Assembly: GCF_947179515.1 (NCBI RefSeq)
Contig: NC_067477.1
Coordinates: 122,830,062-122,894,061, forward strand
Source of the DNA: Apodemus sylvaticus
Taxonomy: Eukaryota > Chordata > Mammalia > Rodentia > Muridae
DNA length: 64,000 bases
Direction of reading: 5' to 3'
The notes below the pieces were generated by a model. That model did not search any database and was not told the origin of the DNA. It saw only the letters and a program-made list of their open reading frames with translations. Positions 34,364-44,936 of the stretch are shown here, piece by piece. Both the position numbers and the translations under genes were made by a program. Every line of letters begins with the position of its first letter. The stretch's first letter is position 1.

Positions 34364-35367
34364 CCCTTTTTCTATTTTTTATTTTAATTTATTTACATTT
34401 CTAGTGTTATCCCCTTACCTGGTTTCCCCCTCTCCTGGAAAATCCCTTTACTATCCCCCCTACCCCTGCTTCTATGAGGATGTTCTTCCACCAATCCACC
34501 CACTCCCAGCCCCATTCCTACCCTCCATTCCCCCAAACTGGGGTATCTATCAACCCTTCATAGGACCAAGGACCTCTCCTCCCATTGATGTCTGATAAAG
34601 CTGTCCTCTGCTACATATGCAACCAGAGTCATGTGTATTCTTTGGTTGCTGGCTTAGTCCCTGGGAACTCTGGGGGGTCTGGTTGATTGATATTGTTGTT
34701 CTTCCTATGGGGTTGCAAGCCCCTCCAGCTCCTTCAGTCCTTTCTTTAACTCCTCCATTGGATACCTCACACTCAGTACAATGGTTGGTTGCAAGTGTCC
34801 AACTTATCCCCTTTCCTGGTCTGTCTCCAAACCCCCTTCCCATCTCCCCCTGCTTCTATGAAGGTGTTCCCCCACTCACCAATTCCAGCCTCCCTGCCCT
34901 AGAATTCCCTTACACTGGGACATCAAGCTTTCACAGGACCCATGGCCTCTCCTCTCATTGATACCCAACAAGGCCATCCTTGGCTACATATGTGGCTGGA
35001 TTCATAGGTCCCTCCATGTGTACTCCTTGGTTGGTGGTTTAGTCTCTGGGAGCTCTGGAGGGGTTCTAGCTGGTTGATAATATTGTTCTTCCTATGGGGT
35101 TGCAAACCCCTTCAAGTTCCTTTAGTCCTTTCTATAATTCCTCCCTTGGGGACCCCATTGCGGACCCTGTGCTCAGTCCAATGGTTGGTTGTGAGCATCC
35201 ACCTCTGTTTTTGAAAGATTCTGGCAGAGCCTCTCAGAAGACAGCCATATCAGGCTCCTTACATTATTGTGGATGCACTTATTGGCATCCACAATAGTAT
35301 CTGGGTTTGGTGAGTATATATGAGATGGATTTCCAGGTGGGGCAGACTTTGGATAAGCCTGTTATTT
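34351..35367 (-). mobile_element. L1-j: L1 3' end with an internal tandem duplication
   Basis: Target-site duplication AAGCCTGTTGTTT (34351-34363) and AAGCCTGTTATTT (35355-35367). The insert is L1 3'UTR in minus orientation. The 3'-terminal block (34364-34810) is followed by a second copy of nearly the same region (34811-35220): both contain CTGCTTCTATGA, ATTGATGTC or ATTGATACC, and CTTCCTATGGGGTTGCAA. The second copy then continues into deeper 3'UTR (GCAGAGCCTCTCAGAAGACA) to 35354. Confidence 0.85.
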
Positions 35368-35490
35368 CTTAATGAGAGACAGAAAAGTAGTGGATCTGAA
35401 GGGGTGGGGAGGGAGAAAGGACATGGGAGAACTAGAGAGAGGGGAAAATGAAATCAGGAAGTATTGTATGAACAAAGCATCTATTTTTTT
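35355..35490 (+). mobile_element. Old rodent repeat, right part after L1-j
   Basis: AAGCCTGTTATTTCTTAATGAGAGACAGAAA in pieces, then a G/A-rich stretch and AATCAGGAAGTATTGTATGA, an L1-like 3' terminus. It continues the element interrupted at 34363. Confidence 0.5.
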
Positions 35491-35509
35491 TCCATTTTTT
35501 TTAGTTTAT

Positions 35510-35735
35510 GCTTTTTTAAATTTTTTATTGGATTTTTCTTTACTTACATTTCAAATGTTTTCCTCTTTCCAGGACTCCCCTTTGGAAATTCCCTATACTA
35601 TCCCCATCTGCCTGCCTCTATGAGGGTGCTCTCCTATCCACCCACCCACTCTAGTCTTCCTGTCATAGCATTCCCTGACTCTGGGGCATTGAATACCCTC
35701 AGGCCCAAGGGCAGCTCCCCTCACTGATGTCCAAA
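35510..35735 (-). mobile_element. L1-k: short L1 3' end
   Basis: AATTTTTTATTGGATTTTTC is followed by CTTACATTTCAAATGTTTTC, the reverse complement of the L1 3' terminus, and then about 180 bases of 3'UTR ending near AGGGCAGCTCCCCTCACTGA. No duplication is seen. Confidence 0.8.
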
Positions 35736-35755
35736 AATGTTCAATCAAAGGAGTT

Positions 35756-35758
<3 letters not shown>

Positions 35759-35816
<58 letters not shown>
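35759..35816. repeat. (GA)n microsatellite
   Basis: Uninterrupted GA repeat of about 29 units. Confidence 0.95.
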
Positions 35817-35819
<3 letters not shown>

Positions 35820-36439
35820 AGACTTTAAGACTTTAAACACCATCCAGGCTTAGGGAGAACAGTTACATTGCTATAGTTTGCCAGTCAGTGTGACTCTCAT
35901 ATCAACCATGTTCTCTTCAGTATCTTCATTCATTCAGTTTCCACTTATACTGAGACACAGGAGACATTAGACAATTGGCTGGACAAAGAATAAAAGAGAA
36001 AGCAGAGCAAGAAAAAGGGAGGAAAAAACATGCTCACTGCTGAGTGAACTGTAAATGTCTAACCACATGAAGAATACCTCTAGATATCTATAAACTATTG
36101 GAAACTAGAAATCAGAAATTATTAGTTCTTTGGGCAAGGCATTTGTAGCTTTTTGATAGTGACGTGTGACAGATAATGACAGCTTTTTTTTCCTGGAAAA
36201 GAAAAAAATTCTAATCATGTTTATTCAGTGGCAAAATAAAAACAAATGAAAGGGACATTGAATTCTATACAGTCAATGAGTCCTGTGTTACTATGACAAA
36301 TTAATATCATGGTTAGGATTATTTCATTTCCTGGGGTCTCAATTAGTTGAGGCTGCTGGTAATCAGGTTGGGTCGCTCTCCCTTTCAGTGTCTAAAATCA
36401 TTATTTCTAATCCAACCATAAGGGTACCCAGAACTGTTG
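35817..36439. other. Unrecognised intergenic DNA
   Basis: No gene or nameable repeat. The right edge may already be L1 3'UTR of the next element. Confidence 0.5.
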
Positions 36440-37518
36440 AGTATAAGTATCTGTGTTTCAGTCAGCTGCTGGAAGGGCCTCTCAGAGGACAGCTATGCCA
36501 GGCTCCTGTCAGTATGCACATCATAGAATCAGAATAGTGTCAGGCCTTGGTGCCCCCCATCTGATTGGATCCCCATCAAGCTGGCCTGGTCATTAGACTG
36601 CCTTTCCTTCAGTCTTTTCTTTATATTTGTCCCTGAAGTATTTTTAGACAGGAACAATTCTGGGTCAGATTGACTGTGGGTTAGTAACTTGAGGCCTTGT
36701 TCATCTACTGGAGGTGGACTCTTCAAGTTTCCTCTTCCCAATGTTGGGCAATTTGGCTAAGGTCACCTGCAATGAGTCCTGAGAGTCTCTCACCTCCCAG
36801 GTCTCTGGTACTTTCAAGAGGGTCCCCCACCCTGAGGCTGTTTATTTCCATTCATTTACTAGATCCTCTGGGTTTCTCTCCTGCTCCAGCATATCTGAAT
36901 CTGTTCCTCTTTTCCCCTCCCCTGCCCTCTCCTGCCCAGGCCCAGTATTCTCCCTCCCTCTATCACCCATGATTATTTCCTTCCTCTTTCTAAGTGGGAT
37001 TTTGAAGCAACCTCACTTGAAACTTCCTAGTTGTTAGCGTTCTAAAGTCTGTAAGTTGTATCCTAGGTATTCTGTATATTTTGACTAATATCCACTTATC
37101 AGTGAGTATATGCCATGCATGTCTTTTTGGCTCTGAGTTACCTCACTCAGGATATTTTCTAGTTGCATATATTTGTCTGAAAAATTGATTTAAGTCCTTG
37201 TCTTTAATAGCTGAATAGTATTTCATTGTGCAAATGAACCACATTTTCAATATCCATTCTTCTGTTGAGGGACATCTGGGTTATTTCTAGCTTCTGACTA
37301 TTATGAATTATGAACACAGTAAAGCACATGTCCTTGTGGTATGGTTGGGTGTCTTTCAAGTACATGCCCAAGAGTGTTATAGCTCTGTCTTCAGGTGGAA
37401 GTAGCTCCAATTTTCTGAGGAACCACCAAAATGATGTGCAGAGTGATTGCAATCCCACCAGCAATGGAGGAGTGTCCCTCATTCTCCATATCCTCTCCAG
37501 CATGTGCTGTCACTGAGG
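36440..37518 (-). mobile_element. L1-l (3' part): older L1, 3'UTR and end of ORF2
   Basis: On the minus strand this holds the end of ORF2 (37503 to about 37100, including GGLQSLCTSFWWFLRKLELL and MDIENVVHLHNEI in decayed form) and a long Lx-type 3'UTR (blocks TCAGACTCAT-like, CTCTCACCTCCCAGGTCTCT, GACAGGAACAATTCTGGGTC on plus). It is interrupted at 37518 by two later L1 insertions. Its upstream ORF2 resumes at 44374. Confidence 0.85.
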
Positions 37519-37794
37519 GTTTTCTTTTCTTTTCTTTTTAAATTTTTAAAATTTATTTTCTATATTCTTTGTTTACATCCTAAAAACCTTCCCCTTTCCC
37601 AGCCCCCCCCCATGTGCCATAAATCCTCTTCTCTCCATCCATTCTCCTGTCTTTCCCCCTCCCTTTTCTCTGTCCTGGTACTCCCCTACAATGCTGGATT
37701 AAGCCTTTCCAGGATTAGGGCCCTCTTCTTCCTTCTTCATGGGAATCATTTGATATGCTAATTGTATCTTCAGTATTCAGAGCTTCAGGACTAA

Positions 37795-40700
37795 TTAATA
37801 TCCACTTATCAATGATTGCATTCCATGTGTATTCTTTTGTGATTGCATTACCTCACTTAGGATGATATTTTCCAGTTCTATACATTTGCCTAAAAATTTC
37901 ATGAATTCGTTGTTTTTAATTGCTGAATAGTAACTCCATTGTGTATATAGACCACATATTCTGTGTCCATTCCTCCATTGAGGGATATCTGGGTTCTTTC
38001 CAGCTTCTGGCTATTATAAATAAGGCTGCTACGAACATACTGGAGCATGTGTTCTTATTGTATGCTGGGGAATCCTCTGGGTATATGCCCAGGAGAGGTA
38101 TAGCAGGGTCCTCCAGAAGTGTCATGCCCAGTTTTCTTAGGAACCACCAGACTGATTTCCATAGTGGTTGTACCATCTTACAATCCCACCATCAGTGAAG
38201 GAGTGTTCCTCTTTCTCCACATCCGCACCAACACCTGCTGTCTCCTGAGTTTTTAACCTTAGCCATTCTGACTGGTGTGAAGTAAAATCTCAGGATTGTT
38301 TTGATCTTCATTTCCCTAATGGCTAATGATATTGACACATTTATTAAGGTGCTTCTCGGCCATCCAAATTTCTTCAGGTGAAAATTGTTTGTTTAGGTCT
38401 ATACCCCATTTTTAATAGGGTTATTTGGTTCCCTGAGGTCTAACTTTTGAGTTCTTTGTATATATTGGATATTAGCACTCTATCACATGTAGGATTGGTG
38501 AAGATCTTTTCCCAATTTTTTGGTTGCCCTTTTGTCCTTTTGACAGTGTCCTTTGCCTTACAGAAACTTGGTAATTTTATGAGATCCCATTTTTCAATTC
38601 TTGATTGTAGAGCATAAGCTATTGGTGTTCTGTTCAGGAATTTTTCCCCTGTGCCTATGTACTCAAGGGTTTTCCCCAGTTTCTTTTCTATTAGTTTCAG
38701 TGTGTCTGGTTTTATGTGGAGGTCCTTGATCCACTTGGAGTTGAGCTTAGTACAAGAAGATAAGAATGGATGAATTTGCATTCTCCTGCATGCTGACCTC
38801 CAGTTGAGCCAGCACCATTTGTTGAAAAGGCTTTTTTTTTCCACTGGATGTTTTCAGCTCCTTTGTCGAAGATCAAGTGACCATAGGTGTGTGGATTCAT
38901 TTCTGGATCTTCAATTCTATTTCATTGGTCCACTTGCCTGTCCCTGTGCCAATACCATGCAGTTTTTAACACTATTGCTCTGTAGTATTGCTTGAGGTCT
39001 AGGATACTAATACCCCCAGAAGTTCTTTTACTGTTGAGAATAGTTTTAGCTATTCTGGGTTTTTGTTATTCCAGATAAATTTGAGAATTGCTTTTCCCAA
39101 CTCTGGGAAGAACTGAGTTGAGATTTTGATGGGGATTGCATTGAATCTGTATATTGCTATTGTCAAGATGGCCATTTTAACTATATTAATCCTGCCAATC
39201 CATGAGCATGACAGATTTTTCCAATTTTCTGAGGTCTTCTTCGTTTTCCTTCTTCAGAGACCTGAAGTTCTTGTCATAAAAATCTTTCACTTGTTTGGTT
39301 AGAGTCACACCAAACTTCTTTCTCAGCCTGCTTATCCTTTGAGTATAGGAAGGCAACTGATTTGCTTGAGTTGATTTTATAACCTGCCACTTTGCAGAAG
39401 TTATTTATCAGCTGTAGGAGTTGTCTGGTGGAGTTTTTTGGGTCACTTAAGTATACTACAATGTCATCTGCAAATAGTGATACTTTTACCTCTTCCAATT
39501 TGTCTACCTTTGACCTCCTTATGTTGTCTAATTGGTCTAGCTAGAAATTCAAGTACTATATTGAGCCTTGTCTAGTCGCTGATTTTAGTGGGATTGCTTC
39601 AAGTTTCTCTCCATTTAGTTTTATTTTGGCTACCAGTTTGCTGTATATTGCTTTAATTATGTTTAGGTATGCGCCTTGAATTCCTGTTCTTTCCACGACT
39701 TTTAGCATGAAAGGATGCTGAATTTTGTCAAATGCCTTTTCAGCATCTAAAGAAATGATCATATGTTTTTTTTTTCTTTTGAGTTCGTTTATGTAGTGGA
39801 TTGCATTGATGGATTTCCGTATATTGAACCATCCCTGCATCCCTGGGATGAAGCCCACTTGATAGTGGTGGATGATCGTTTTGATGTGTTCTTGGATTCG
39901 GTTGGCAAGAATTTTATTGAGTATTTTTGCATCGATATTCATAAGGGAAATTGGCCTGAAGTTCTCTTTCTTTGTTGAATCTTTGTGTGGTTTTGGTATC
40001 AGTGTAACTGTGGCTTTCGTAGAAGGAATTGGGTAGTATTCCTTATGTTTCTATATTGTGGAACAGTTTGAAGAGTATTGGTTTTAAGTCTTCTTTGATG
40101 GTCTGATAGAATTCTGCACTGAAGCCATCTGGTCCAGTGCTTTTTATGGTTGGGAGAATTTCTATGACCCCTTTTATTTCTTTAGGGGTTATGTGATTGT
40201 TTAGGTGATCTATTTGATTTAATTTTGGTGTTGGATATCTCTCTATGAAATTGTCCATTTCCTCCAGATTCTCCAGTTGTGTTGAGTATAGGCTTTGGTA
40301 GTAAGATCTGATGTTTTTTTTTTTTTGAGTTTCCTCAGTCTCTGTTGTTTTATCTCCCTTTTCATTTCTAATTTTGTTAATCTGGATACTGTCTCTGTGC
40401 CCTTTGGTTAGTCTGTCTAAGGGTTTATCTATCTTGTTGATTTTCTCAAAGAAGCAGCTCCTGGTTTTGTTGATTCTTTGTATGGTTCTCTTTGTTTCTA
40501 CTTGATTGATTTCGGCCATGAGTTTGATGATTTCCTGCCTTCTACTTCTCCTGTGTGAAATAGCTTCTTTTTGTTCCAGGGCTTTCAGGTGTGTCATCAA
40601 GCTGTTAGTGTTTGCTCTCTCCATTTTCTTTTTGGAGGCACTCAGGGCTATGAGTTTTCCTCTTAGTGTTGCTTTTATTTTACCCCATAGATTTGGGTAT

Positions 40701-40998
40701 GTTGTGTCTTCATTTTCCTTAAATTCTAAAGTCTTTGATTTCTTTCTTTATTTCTAACTTGATCAAGGTATCATTGAGTAGAGTATTGTTCAGTTTCCAT
40801 GTGTATGTGGGCTTTCTGTTATATTTTTGCTATTGAAGACAACTTTTACTCCATAGTGATCTGATAGAAGACATGGTATTATTTCGATCTTCTTATATTT
40901 GTTGAGATCTGTCTTGTGACCAATTATATGGTCGATTTTGGAGAAGGTACCATGAGGTGCTGAGAAAAAGGTATATTCTTTTACTTTAGGGTGAAATG

Positions 40999-41064
<66 letters not shown>

Positions 41065-41585
41065 GTTAACTCTAATTGGTCCAAAGCTTCAATTAGTTTC
41101 ACTGTGTCCCTGTTTAGTTTATGTTTTTCTTATCCATTGAGGAAAGTGCAGTGTTGAAATTACCCATAATTATTGTGTTACATGAAATGTGTGCTTTGAG
41201 CTTTAGTAAAGTTTCTTTTATGAATGAGGGTGCCTTTGCATTTGGAGCATAGATGTTCAGGATTGAGAGTTCTTCTTGGTGTGTTTTTCCTTTGACCAGC
41301 AAGAAGTGTCCCTCAGTGTCTCTTTTGATGACTTTAGGTTGAAAGTCAATTTTATCTGATCTTAGAATGGCTACTCTGGCTTGTTTCCTGAGACCATTTG
41401 CTTGTAAAAACACTACCTTTTACTCTAAGGTAGTGTTTGTCTTTGATGCTGAGGTGTGTTTCCTATATGCAGCAAAATGTAGAATCCTGTTTACATATCC
41501 AGTCTGTTAGTCTATGTCTTTTTATTGGGGAATTGAGTCCATTGATGTTAAGAGATATTAAATAGTGATTATTACTTCCTGTCAT
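37795..41585 (-). pseudogene. L1 ORF2p, full length but heavily broken
   Basis: The start is ATGACAGGAAGTAATAATCA at 41585 and the expected end GATATTAA is at 37795, about 1,260 codons as in intact L1. Recognisable parts are the endonuclease (41585 to about 40890), the reverse transcriptase with FADDIVVYLSDPKNS (about 39490-39430) and STGPDGFSAEFYQ (about 40150-40110), and the C-terminal domain (GIYPEDSPAYNKNTC, 38100-38050). Lesions include a CAG to TAG change at the codon before E43, an expanded AT microsatellite inside the endonuclease (41000-41062), and several frameshifts (for example near 39950-40040 and 38845-39270). Confidence 0.93.
41000..41062. repeat. (AT)n microsatellite grown inside L1 ORF2
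   Basis: About 31 AT units. At the same place L1-a has only TATATATA (1221-1228), part of the codons for D-I-Y-R. The repeat has therefore expanded from a short coding seed. Confidence 0.95.
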
Positions 41586-41650
41586 TTTTGATGTTATCTT
41601 TTATATTTGATTGGTTATCTTCTTTTGGGTTTGATGAAAGAAGGTTACTA

Positions 41651-42860
41651 TCTTGTATTTTCCAGGTTGAAGTTTCCCTCCTTGTTGGTGTTTTTCTCCT
41701 ATTATCCTTTGTAGAGCTGTGTTTGTGGTAAGATATTGGGTGAACTTGGTTTTGTCATGGAATATCTTGGTTTCTCCATCTATGGTGATTGAGAGTTTTG
41801 CTGGGTATAGAAGTTTTGGCTGGCATTTGTGTTCTCTTAGAGTCTGCATGAGATCTGCCCAGGATCTTCTAACTTTCATAGTCTCTGGTGAGAATTCTGG
41901 TGTGATTCTGATAGGTCTTCCTTTATATGTTACTTGGCCTCTTTCTCTTACTGCTTCAATATTCTTTCCTTGTTTAGTACATTTGGGGTTTTGATTATTA
42001 TGTGATGGGAGGTATTTCTGTTCTGGTCCAGTCTGCTTGGAGTTCTGTAGGCTTCTTCTATATTCATTGGAATCTCTCTAGATTAGGGAAGTTTTCTTCC
42101 ATAATTTTATTGAAGATATTTGCTGGCCCTTTAAGTTGTAAATCTTCACTCTTGTCTATGCCTATAATCCTTAGGTTTAGCCTTCTCATTGTGTCCTGGA
42201 TTTCCTGGATGTTTTGGGTTACAAGCTTTTTGCATTTTGCATTTTCTTTGACCGTTGAGTCCATGGTTTCTATGGTATCTTCGGCATCTGAGATTCTTTC
42301 TTCTATCTCTTATATTCTGTTGTTGATATTTGCATCTATGGTCCCTGATTTCTTCCCAAGGTTTTCTATCTCCAAAGTTGTCTCCCTTTGTGATTTCTTA
42401 CTTGTTTCTACTTTTGTTTTTAGATCCTGGATGTTTTTGCTCAGTTCCTTCACTTGCTTGTTTGTGTTTTCCTGTAATTCTTTGAGAGATTTTTGTGTTT
42501 CTTCTTTCATGACTTCTGCCTGTTGATCAAGTATCTCCTGTACTTTTTAAACTGATTTTTGCATTTCCTCCTTATTGGCTACTATCTTTTGACCCATATT
42601 CTGATGAATTTCTTTAAGTGATTTTTGTGTTTCCCTTGTAAGGGCTTCTAGCTTTTGATCATTTTTCTCCTGAATTTCTTTAAGAGATTTATTTATGTCC
42701 TTCATGTGTTCTTGTAGCAGCATCATGATTTTACATCCAAATCTTGCTTTTCTGGTGTGTTGGGGTATCCAGGACTTGTTATTAATGGAGAATTGGGTTC
42801 AGGTGCTGCCATATTGCCATGATTTCTGTTAGTAATGTTCCTATGTTCGCCTTTTGCCAT
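41651..42860 (-). pseudogene. L1 ORF1p, decayed
   Basis: The ATG is at 42860 in GATGGCAAAAGGCGAAC (minus). Conserved parts are KELSKNIQDLKTKVE (coiled coil), MRRLNLRIIGIDKSED (RRM) and LREHKCQPKLLYPAKL (C-terminal domain). Frameshifts and stops separate the pieces: the long open part of the coiled coil and RRM is split at 42264/42310, and the C-terminal piece (41879-41601) has lost the normal end, with a changed KHQQGGKLQPGK ending. Confidence 0.9.
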
Positions 42861-43285
42861 CTAGATCTCACTGGTGTTAGTTGGTCTTGTTGTCAATGCA
42901 GGACTCATCCTTGCAAGATGCCTCCCTGCAGCTGGCCTCCAGATGCACAGCTGGCACTCTGCACTGCTTGGGGACTGTGGCCCAGGCTGCTTCTGATCTA
43001 GAGGTGGTGACCGGAAGGCTCCGGCCAGAGGCCTCAGGATGGATCCTCTGCTTTGCCAGTTCAGAAGGATTCACCAGAGCAAGGTGCCTACCTGTGGCCG
43101 GCCTCCAGATACATCACTGGCCCTCTGCACTGCTTGGGGATGGGGCGCGTTGCCCAGGCTTCTTCTGATCCAGAGGTGGCTACTGGAAGGCTCTGCCAGA
43201 GGCCTCAGGATGGATCCTCTGCTTTGCTGGGTCAGATGGACTCACCAGAGCAAGGTGCCTCCCTGTGGCCGGCCTCCAGAAGAGG
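42861..43285 (-). promoter_or_regulatory. L1-m 5'UTR with tandem promoter monomers
   Basis: A short ORF1-proximal link (42861-42914) is followed by unit 1 (42915-43080, 166 bp), unit 2 (43081-43251, 171 bp) and a partial third unit (43252-43285). Each unit starts AAGGTGCCT or AAGATGCCT on plus and contains CTCTGCACTGCTTGGGGA and GGCCTCAGGATGGATCCTCT. Tandem monomers are how mouse L1 A, F and T types build their promoters. The monomers are shorter than the ~200 bp mouse units and I do not recognise the sequence. Confidence 0.85.
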
Positions 43286-44373
43286 TTTTTTTTTATGATA
43301 TATTTTTTTACATTTTTTATCAGATACATTCTTCATTTACATTTCAAATGTTGTTCCCTTTTCTGGTTCACCCCGAAAGTCTCATAACCCATCTCCCCTC
43401 CCCCTGCTCCCCAATCAATCCTCTCCCCTGCTTCCCTCTCTCCCCTGCTTCCCTGTCCCAGCATTCCCCCACAATGCAGCATTGATTTCTTTCTTCAGAG
43501 ACTTGAAGTTCTTTTTTTTTTTTTTTTTTTTTTTTTGAGACAGGATTTCTCTGTGTAGCCCTGGCTGTCCTAGAACTCACTCTGTAGACCAGGCTGGCCT
43601 CGAACTCAGAAATCTGTCTGCCTCTGCCTCCCAGAGTGCTGGGATTACAGGCATGTGCCACCACCACCTGGCTCTGAAGTTCTTATCATACAGATCTTTC
43701 ACTTGTTTGGTTACAGTCACACCAAGATACTTTATATTGTTTGTGACTATTGTGAAGGGTGTCATTTCTGTAATTTCTTTCTTAGTATGTTTATCCTTTG
43801 AGTATAGGAAGGCTACTGATTTGTTTGAATCAATTTTATATCCGGCCACTTTGCTGAAGTTGTTTATCAGCTGTAGGAGTTCTCTTGTGGAGTTTTTTGG
43901 GGTCACTTAAGTATAGTATATCATCTGCAAATAGTGAAAATTTGACTTTTTCCTTTCCAATTTGTATACGTTTGACCTCCTTTTGTTATCTAATTGCTCT
44001 AGCTAGAACTTCAAGTAGTATATTGAAAAAATATGGAGAGAGAGGGCAGCCTTGTCTAATCCCTGATTTGTTTTTAGTGGGATTGCTTCAAGCTTCTCTT
44101 CATTTAATTTGATATTGGCTACTGGTTTGCTGTATATTGTTTTTATTATGTTTAGGTACGGGCCTTGAATTTATGTTCTTTCCAAGACTTTTAACATGAA
44201 AGGATGTTGAATTTTGTCAAATGCTTTCTCAGGATCTAATGAATGACCGTTTGTTTTTTTTCTTTGAGTTTGTTTATGTAGTGGATTACATTGATGGATT
44301 TCTGTATATTGAACCATCCCTGCATCCTTGGGATGAAGCCTACTTGATTATGGTGAATGATAGTTTTGATGTG
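43286..44373 (-). mobile_element. L1-n: internally deleted L1, host of a B1
   Basis: The T-rich tail and 3'UTR (43286-43483) join directly to the ORF2 reverse-transcriptase region (43484-44373, including a decayed FADD block near 43940-43920 and the GFIPRMQGWFN-like block near 44330). Most of the C-terminal half of ORF2 is missing. The junction shows no GT-AG signal, so it is a deletion rather than a splice. It inserted in L1-l, and L1-m later inserted at its tail. Confidence 0.85.
43504..43684 (-). mobile_element. B1 SINE with target-site duplication
   Basis: TGAAGTTCTT at 43504-43513 and 43675-43684 flanks a full-length B1 in minus orientation: a T run (A tail), GAGACAGGATTTCTCTGTGT, AGACCAGGCTGGCCTCGAAC, GAGTGCTGGGATTACAGGC, CCACCACCTGGC. 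This is the only young SINE in the window. B1 derives from 7SL RNA and is mobilised by L1 proteins. Confidence 0.97.
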
Positions 44374-44612
44374 TGATTTGTGTGAGGTAGAATCTCAGGG
44401 TCATTTTGATTTGCAGTTCTCTGATGACTAAGTGCTTTGAACATTTCTTTAAGTGCTTCTGGAACATTCGAGATTCTTCTGATTGAATCATCTGTTTAAT
44501 TCTGTATCCTGTGTTTTAATTGGGTTACTTGTTTATTTGGAGGTTAACTTCTTGTGTTCTTTATATATTTTGGATATTAGCCATATGTTGGATGTAGGGT
44601 TAGTGAAGGATT
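44374..44612 (-). mobile_element. L1-l (5' part): ORF2 sequence continuing the element cut at 37518
   Basis: GTGTGAGGTAGAATCTCAGG, then TTGATTTGCAGTTCTCTGAT and AGTGAAGGA continue the ORF2 C-terminal region exactly upstream of the part at 37518. About 20-25 bases are missing between the two parts. Confidence 0.8.
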
Positions 44613-44681
44613 TTTTTCTTTTTCTTTCTTACTTTTTTTTCTTTTTCTTTCTTTCTTTCTTTTTTTTTTTTTTTTTTTTTG
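44613..44681. repeat. T/C-rich simple sequence
   Basis: TTTC repeats and a ~22-base T run. Confidence 0.9.
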
Positions 44682-44936
44682 AAGGGAGCTCCCAGAGATT
44701 GAACCACCAACCAGGAGCATAGGAGCATAAATAGGCTGGTCCTAGGACCCTAGCACATGTAGAGCAGATGTCTGCCTGGGCTGTCCTCAGTGGAAGAATA
44801 TGTGCTTGATCCTCTCTAGAGGATCTTCTAGGCGGCAAAGGGAGAGGAATATTGGAATGAAGAACTGTGGAAGAAAGGACTTTGTGGGTGGAATGGATTG
44901 GAATGTACATAAATAAAATAACTTACATTAAAAAAG
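44682..44936 (+). mobile_element. L1-o: L1 3'UTR end
   Basis: GAGATTGAACCACCAACCAG, GCACATGTAGAGCAGATGTC, GAGGAATATTGGAATGAAGA, then AATGTACATAAATAAAATAA and an A-rich tail: an Lx-type L1 3' terminus, 5' truncated, in plus orientation. Confidence 0.75.

Larger units (their letters stand above)
37519..43285 (-). mobile_element. L1-m: full-length, decayed LINE-1
   Basis: Read on the minus strand: 5'UTR with promoter monomers (43285-42861), ORF1 (42860 to about 41651), ORF2 (41585-37795), a short 3'UTR (~265 bases) and an A-rich tail seen as TTTTCTTTTCTTTTC at 37520-37540. Total is about 5.8 kb. A possible target-site duplication is GAGGGTTTT (37515-37523) against GAGGTTTTT (43283-43291). It landed at the tail of L1-n. 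Confidence 0.93.

Noticed and set aside
43286..44373. Possible spliced L1 (ORF2 joined to 3'UTR near 43483)
   Set aside because: No GT-AG at the junction on the transcribed strand; an internal deletion is simpler.
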